Origin: MGBC131033 sp910585655
Lineage (GTDB): Bacteria > Bacillota > Clostridia > Lachnospirales > Lachnospiraceae
DNA: 60,652 bases
NCBI GenBank assembly: GCA_949502025.1
Contig: CATBCG010000088.1
Span: 1 to 60,652, forward strand
Direction: 5' to 3'
Of this stretch, positions 57,084-60,652 are shown piece after piece (positions within the stretch are counted from its first letter, which is position 1; every line of letters starts with the position of its first letter). The notes under the pieces were generated by a model. That model worked only from the letters and a program-made list of their open reading frames with translations. It did no database searches and was not told the origin of the DNA. Both the position numbers and the translations under genes were made by a program.

Positions 57084-58483
57084 ACTACGCCTTCCCTTGT
57101 ATCCTGGAGGACGACGCCCCTGTCCATCAGTTCCGCCCGAATCGCATCCGCCCTGGCAAAATCTTTCGCCTTTTTGGCTTCTGTCCGCTCCTGAATTTTT
57201 GTCAAAATAAACTGTTCCAGCTCCGGATCTATAGTAACATCATCTTCTTCCGGCTCCTTTAGCAAATCCAGGCTTAATACCTCGTCAAAGCTTTCTGCCA
57301 GCGCCCGCTTCGTCGCATCGGTTATTTCATCCTTTAGCACATCGTAGAGGACGGTCAAGGCTGTAGCCGTATTTAAATCGCTGCAAACCGCTGCTTCAAA
57401 GCGTTCCCGGTATGCAACAAACACTTCCTGCTGCACTTCTCCTTCCTTTTGCAACGCCGCAATACGTTTTTGCAGTTTTTGATAAGCTCCCGCCGTCTGA
57501 TCCAATACCTCATAGGAAAATTCCAATGGCTTCCGATAGTGAGACTGTAGGCAGAACATCCGGTATACCATCGGATCGTAGCCCTTTTCCTGCAGCAGCG
57601 ATACCGTCAAAAATTCTCCCTTTGATTTACTCATTTTACCGGAACGGTCGTTTAAATGATGAACATGGAACCAGTAATTGCACCATTTATGCCCCGTATA
57701 CGCCTCGCTTTGGGCAATTTCATTGGTATGATGCGGAAAAATGTTGTCTACGCCGCCGCAATGGATATCCATATATTCTCCTAGATGCTTCATACTGATA
57801 CAAGAACATTCAATATGCCAGCCTGGATATCCGACTCCCCATGGGCTATCCCATTTCAGCTCCTGATCCTCAAATTTTGATTTGGTAAACCAAAGGACAA
57901 AATCGCTTTTGTTCCGCTTGTTCGCATCCTCTTCCACATCTTCCCGCACTCCAACCAAAAGCTCCTCCTCTGCCTGGCTGCCAAATACATAATAATCCTT
58001 TAAGCGCGATGTGTCAAAATAAACATTTTCTCCTGCCAGATACGCATACCCTTTTTCCAGCAAAGTTTCAATCATATGAATAAATTCCGGAATACATGAT
58101 GTCGCAGGCTCCACGACATCCGGGGTTTTGATATTTAATTTGGCGCAGTCTGCAAAAAAAGCGTCTGTGTAAAACTTTGCCAGTTCCATTACCGTTTTGT
58201 TTTCCCGCCTTGCCCCCTTTAACATCTTATCCTCGCCGGTATCCGCATCGCTCGACAGATGCCCTACATCCGTAATGTTCATGACACGCTTTACCTCATA
58301 GCCCACGTAACGAAACGTTTTTTCCAGCACATCCTCCATCAGATAACTTCGCAGATTACCGATATGGGCAAAGTGATACACCGTCGGTCCGCAAGTATAC
58401 ATCCCCACTTTTCCCTCTTCATTCGGTACAAAACACTCTACCTTTCTGGTCAACGTATTAAACAACTGTACTTTATGTTCCAT
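57065..58483 (-). CDS. cysS: Cysteine-tRNA ligase
   Basis: 472 aa from ATG 58483 (AGGAGAACAAAA upstream). Class I synthetase: YTCGPTVYHFAHIGNLRS holds the zinc Cys and HIGN; GWHIECSCISMKHLG has further zinc ligands; KMSKSKGEF is KMSKS. The C-terminal DALR helical bundle follows. Co-transcribed with cysE, 49 bp upstream, and controlled by the T-box. Confidence 0.97.
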   Translation of the reverse strand: MEHKVQLFNTLTRKVECFVPNEEGKVGMYTCGPTVYHFAHIGNLRSYLMEDVLEKTFRYVGYEVKRVMNITDVGHLSSDADTGEDKMLKGARRENKTVMELAKFYTDAFFADCAKLNIKTPDVVEPATSCIPEFIHMIETLLEKGYAYLAGENVYFDTSRLKDYYVFGSQAEEELLVGVREDVEEDANKRNKSDFVLWFTKSKFEDQELKWDSPWGVGYPGWHIECSCISMKHLGEYMDIHCGGVDNIFPHHTNEIAQSEAYTGHKWCNYWFHVHHLNDRSGKMSKSKGEFLTVSLLQEKGYDPMVYRMFCLQSHYRKPLEFSYEVLDQTAGAYQKLQKRIAALQKEGEVQQEVFVAYRERFEAAVCSDLNTATALTVLYDVLKDEITDATKRALAESFDEVLSLDLLKEPEEDDVTIDPELEQFILTKIQERTEAKKAKDFARADAIRAELMDRGVVLQDTREGVVWELKK

Positions 58484-58531
58484 TTTTGTTCTCCTTATCA
58501 TGAATTCGTCTTTCACGAACTTAATTCTGTC

Positions 58532-59218
58532 TTATGAGTTTATCTGTTTGGCAGAGAGGTTCTCTGTCTGCTCCAGCTTTTTTAAAATCTGCCCCATCGT
58601 TTCCCGCAGGGATTCGTTTTCCTGCTTTAGACGGTTTATTTCATTCATCACCGGATCGGGCAGGTGGATTTGATCCATATCCTCTTTTGGCACTCGTACA
58701 TTGTCCCGCTTGACTACCCGACCTGGAACGCCTACCACGGTCGAATTCGGCGGCACCTCTTCTAGCACTACGCTTCCGGCTCCGATTTTCGAGTTTTCCC
58801 CTATCGTAAAGGAGCCTAAAATCTTTGCTCCGGCGCTGACCATTACGTTGTCCCGCAGCGTCGGATGACGCTTTCCCTTTTCCTTCCCGGTTCCTCCCAG
58901 CGTAACGCCCTGATATAAGGTTACATTATCCCCCACCACTGCCGTCTCGCCGATGATCACACCAATCCCATGGTCGATAAAAAACCCCTTTCCGATTTTC
59001 GCTCCCGGATGGATATCAATTCCGGTTTTCGTCGCTCCCCGCTGGGCAATCAGACGCGCCAGAAAATAATGCTTCTTTTTATAAAGCTTATGCGCCAGGC
59101 GATAGCGCAGCACCGCCCGGAAACCCGGATACAAAAAAACCTCCGCCGACGATTTAATCGCCGGATCTCGTTCCTTTACTACCTGTATTTCCTCCCTGAT
59201 ATAACGAATTACTCCCAT
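58532..59218 (-). CDS. cysE: Serine O-acetyltransferase
   Basis: 228 aa, short EpsC/CysE type. Left-handed beta-helix hexapeptides (TGIDIHPGAKIGKGFFIDHG, GDNVTLYQGVTLGGTG), catalytic His in DHG and HPT. A short C-terminal coiled coil (NRLKQENESLRETMGQILKK) is added. Makes O-acetylserine for cysteine synthesis. ATG 59218 follows AAGGGGG. First gene of the T-box operon: cysteine supply and tRNA charging share one switch. Confidence 0.95.
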   Translation of the reverse strand: MGVIRYIREEIQVVKERDPAIKSSAEVFLYPGFRAVLRYRLAHKLYKKKHYFLARLIAQRGATKTGIDIHPGAKIGKGFFIDHGIGVIIGETAVVGDNVTLYQGVTLGGTGKEKGKRHPTLRDNVMVSAGAKILGSFTIGENSKIGAGSVVLEEVPPNSTVVGVPGRVVKRDNVRVPKEDMDQIHLPDPVMNEINRLKQENESLRETMGQILKKLEQTENLSAKQINS

Positions 59219-59339
59219 AAATTCCCCCTTCTGCCAAGCAGAACGCCCCGCTGTTTCTAATCGGGCAGGGATGCCTTTTCCCTGCCCGCTGCACGCGGCG
59301 TGTGCTGACCAAGCAGCTAATTTCCTTACACGCCGCTGT

Positions 59340-59611
59340 GCATAAAAGCCTCCGTCTCCAAATAGAGACGAAGGCTCGTGGTTCCACTCTAATTCCGCCT
59401 CACCCTGTTTCGAGGAGGCGCTCTTAAAAACGGTAACGGGCGTCTGCCGTACCGGAATACTACTCTGACAAAATGCCAGCCTTCCTCCGGTCTGCTTACG
59501 GGCGCACTTCGGACAATTCCTTACCTAAGTTGCTTTCAGCCTCTGGCAACTCCTCTCTGTCGGCGGTCCTTTGTCCTACTCTACCCGTTCACTGCATTTG
59601 CTTTTTGTTGT
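59340..59611 (-). promoter_or_regulatory. T-box leader (Cys) of the cysE-cysS operon
   Basis: Antiterminator core AGAGTGGAACCACGAG, then a terminator with arms AGCCTTCGTCTC and GAGACGGAGGCT plus TTTT (about 59341-59380). Upstream, GAAGTGCGCCCG offers a Cys specifier TGC. Confidence 0.92.
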
Positions 59612-59617
59612 TATTCC

Positions 59618-59646
59618 ATTCTATGCGAGAAACGCCGTTTTGTCAA
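59618..59646 (-). promoter_or_regulatory. Promoter of the cysE T-box operon
   Basis: TTGACA (59641-59646), 17 bp, TAGAAT (59618-59623) on the minus strand. Confidence 0.75.
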
Positions 59647-59653
59647 CTCCTAC

Positions 59654-60652
59654 CTAAAGCGTTTCTACCTTACAGCAATGTTCTTTCGTTTCTTTATCAT
59701 AGGCGATCCCCACTAACAGCACTCTTCCCGTATAACGCGGCTCTTCTCCCAGTTTTCCACAAAAACGCAAGGCATAGTCTTTTTCCCGGATTTGTGCAAT
59801 CGCCCTTTCCGGCGTCGCTTCCTCTGCACTGGTTCCGGCTTTTAACTCCAAAATAAAAGCATCGGCTCCCTTTCGTTCCGGATAGAAAATAAAATCGACG
59901 TAGCCTTTTCCCGCCTTATCCTCCCGCTCTACCCGGTATTGGTCGCGTGCTGACAGATAGACCAGATTGACGATAGCTGCCAGTTCAATTTCACTGTTAT
60001 AGGCAAAAATGGGCGATTCTGTATTGTGGGCAAACTGTAGCAGCTCTGCCATCGTTTTCGTATCGCCTGCCAACGTAGCCTCTAACATTTTCCGTGAAAC
60101 ATTCGCCAGTTGATAGAGATAACCAAGGGATTTTTCTTTTTTTAACATCGCGGCATAGCTGTCCATCAGCTCTTTGTTCGGAATCGCCACAAAACCGTCC
60201 CGATACGTCAAAAGCCCATAAATCACCATAGCTGAATAGATCTCATCTCTTGTCTCCAAACGCATCGAAGTCGCGGCATATTCCTGAATCGTAGCAGGAA
60301 CCGTCTCTCCGGCAAACAACAGCGCCAAATCCTCCCGTACTCCTGCCACATTATGTTTCAGATAGGAAAACACAGAATCATATCTCCCGGAACTGACCCA
60401 ATAATTTCCTAACTGGTTATTCGTCAGCGCACAGACGACAGACCGAGGATTGTACAGCCGCTCTCCTCCTGCCGTGTCATAGCCATCGTACCACTCCCGC
60501 AGCTCTGCCCGATCAATCATCGGCTTTCTGGTAGTGTTCTGATATCGTTCAAACAACTGGTCTACTTCTTCCTCCCGAAAACCGAAAAACTCACTGAACC
60601 GAACGGAAGTCGCCATATTGTATTCTACAAACATATTTAACTCCGAACCATC
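59654..60652 (-). CDS. AAA-ATPase-like / PD-(D/E)XK nuclease family protein, N-terminus outside window
   Basis: 332 codons are present and the frame is still open at 60652 (D-G-S-E-L-N precedes the internal Met at 60634), so the N-terminal AAA-like ATPase part is missing. The visible part has REWYDGYDTAGGERLYNPRSV (in fragments: REWYDGY, YNPRSV), typical of the DUF1703-linked family, and a C-terminal PD-(D/E)XK core: GYVDFIFYP and FILELKAGTS with D and E-x-K, then AIAQIREKDYA. Such genes are frequent in Bacteroides and Clostridia in many divergent copies; role unknown, possibly mobile. Upstream of it in the reading direction nothing is known. Confidence 0.88.
   Translation of the reverse strand, partial: DGSELNMFVEYNMATSVRFSEFFGFREEEVDQLFERYQNTTRKPMIDRAELREWYDGYDTAGGERLYNPRSVVCALTNNQLGNYWVSSGRYDSVFSYLKHNVAGVREDLALLFAGETVPATIQEYAATSMRLETRDEIYSAMVIYGLLTYRDGFVAIPNKELMDSYAAMLKKEKSLGYLYQLANVSRKMLEATLAGDTKTMAELLQFAHNTESPIFAYNSEIELAAIVNLVYLSARDQYRVEREDKAGKGYVDFIFYPERKGADAFILELKAGTSAEEATPERAIAQIREKDYALRFCGKLGEEPRYTGRVLLVGIAYDKETKEHCCKVETL

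Noticed and set aside
60634..60652. ATG at 60634 as the start of the nuclease-family gene
   Set aside because: The frame is open upstream to the window end and the family has a longer N-terminal ATPase part, so this is an internal Met.

Overview
The window looks like a chromosomal segment of a spore-former-related Clostridia species, most likely Lachnospiraceae. This rests on three T-box leaders, the cysE-cysS-mrnC-rlmB-sigH order, SleB-type, VanZ, DUF6142, DUF1540 and PadR/DUF2812 proteins, strong AGGAGG ribosome sites and sigma-A promoters with 16-17 bp spacing. About 40 of 47 genes lie on the minus strand. I see no rRNA, tRNA, CRISPR array, transposase or phage gene.

Layout: 1-4117 holds a partial secreted Ig-like protein with its own strong promoter, threonine synthase and a SleB-type hydrolase. 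4631-5428 (+) encodes a two-AP2-domain protein with an eroded HNH centre. 5456-19792 is one tightly coupled nine-gene minus-strand operon: response regulator, histidine kinase, signal-peptide membrane protein, ABC ATPase, ABC permease, DUF4175-like membrane protein, MoxR ATPase, DUF58 protein and a very large protein with three VWA domains. 20222-26986 carries DUF6142, VanZ, PmbA/TldE, TldD, an M32 carboxypeptidase and an EamA transporter. Three of its junctions hold related structured RNA elements whose stems covary. 27032-31111 is pheS-pheT behind a T-box.

31143-32587 is an AT-rich three-gene cassette with its own promoter: a toxin-type GNAT acetyltransferase, an unknown 130-residue protein and a SecB-like chaperone. 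It looks like a toxin-antitoxin-chaperone module and is the leading candidate for an undescribed system. 32595-36776 is pepT-murL-murD2, the alternative route that adds L-Glu to the peptidoglycan precursor and then epimerises it. 36835-39295 is thrS with a T-box. 39420-39797 (+) is a small protein that may be a distant relative of DUF1874 ring nucleases. 40018-44842 holds a YdcF protein, a GT4 glycosyltransferase and a secreted Ig-repeat protein.

45102-48518 contains a small acidic membrane protein, a HAD phosphatase and a GntR(YtrA)-ABC operon; 48563-51679 is a GH2 beta-galactosidase. 51894-53561 is an autoregulated PadR/DUF2812 pair. 53624-59646 is the T-box(Cys)-cysE-cysS-mrnC-rlmB-sigH operon, followed by a D-aspartate-ligase-like ATP-grasp enzyme and a DUF1540 mini-protein. 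A truncated AAA/PD-(D/E)XK protein ends the window. Themes are envelope and peptidoglycan biology, aminoacyl-tRNA synthetases under T-box control, and a family of palindromic repeats that always abut intrinsic terminators.
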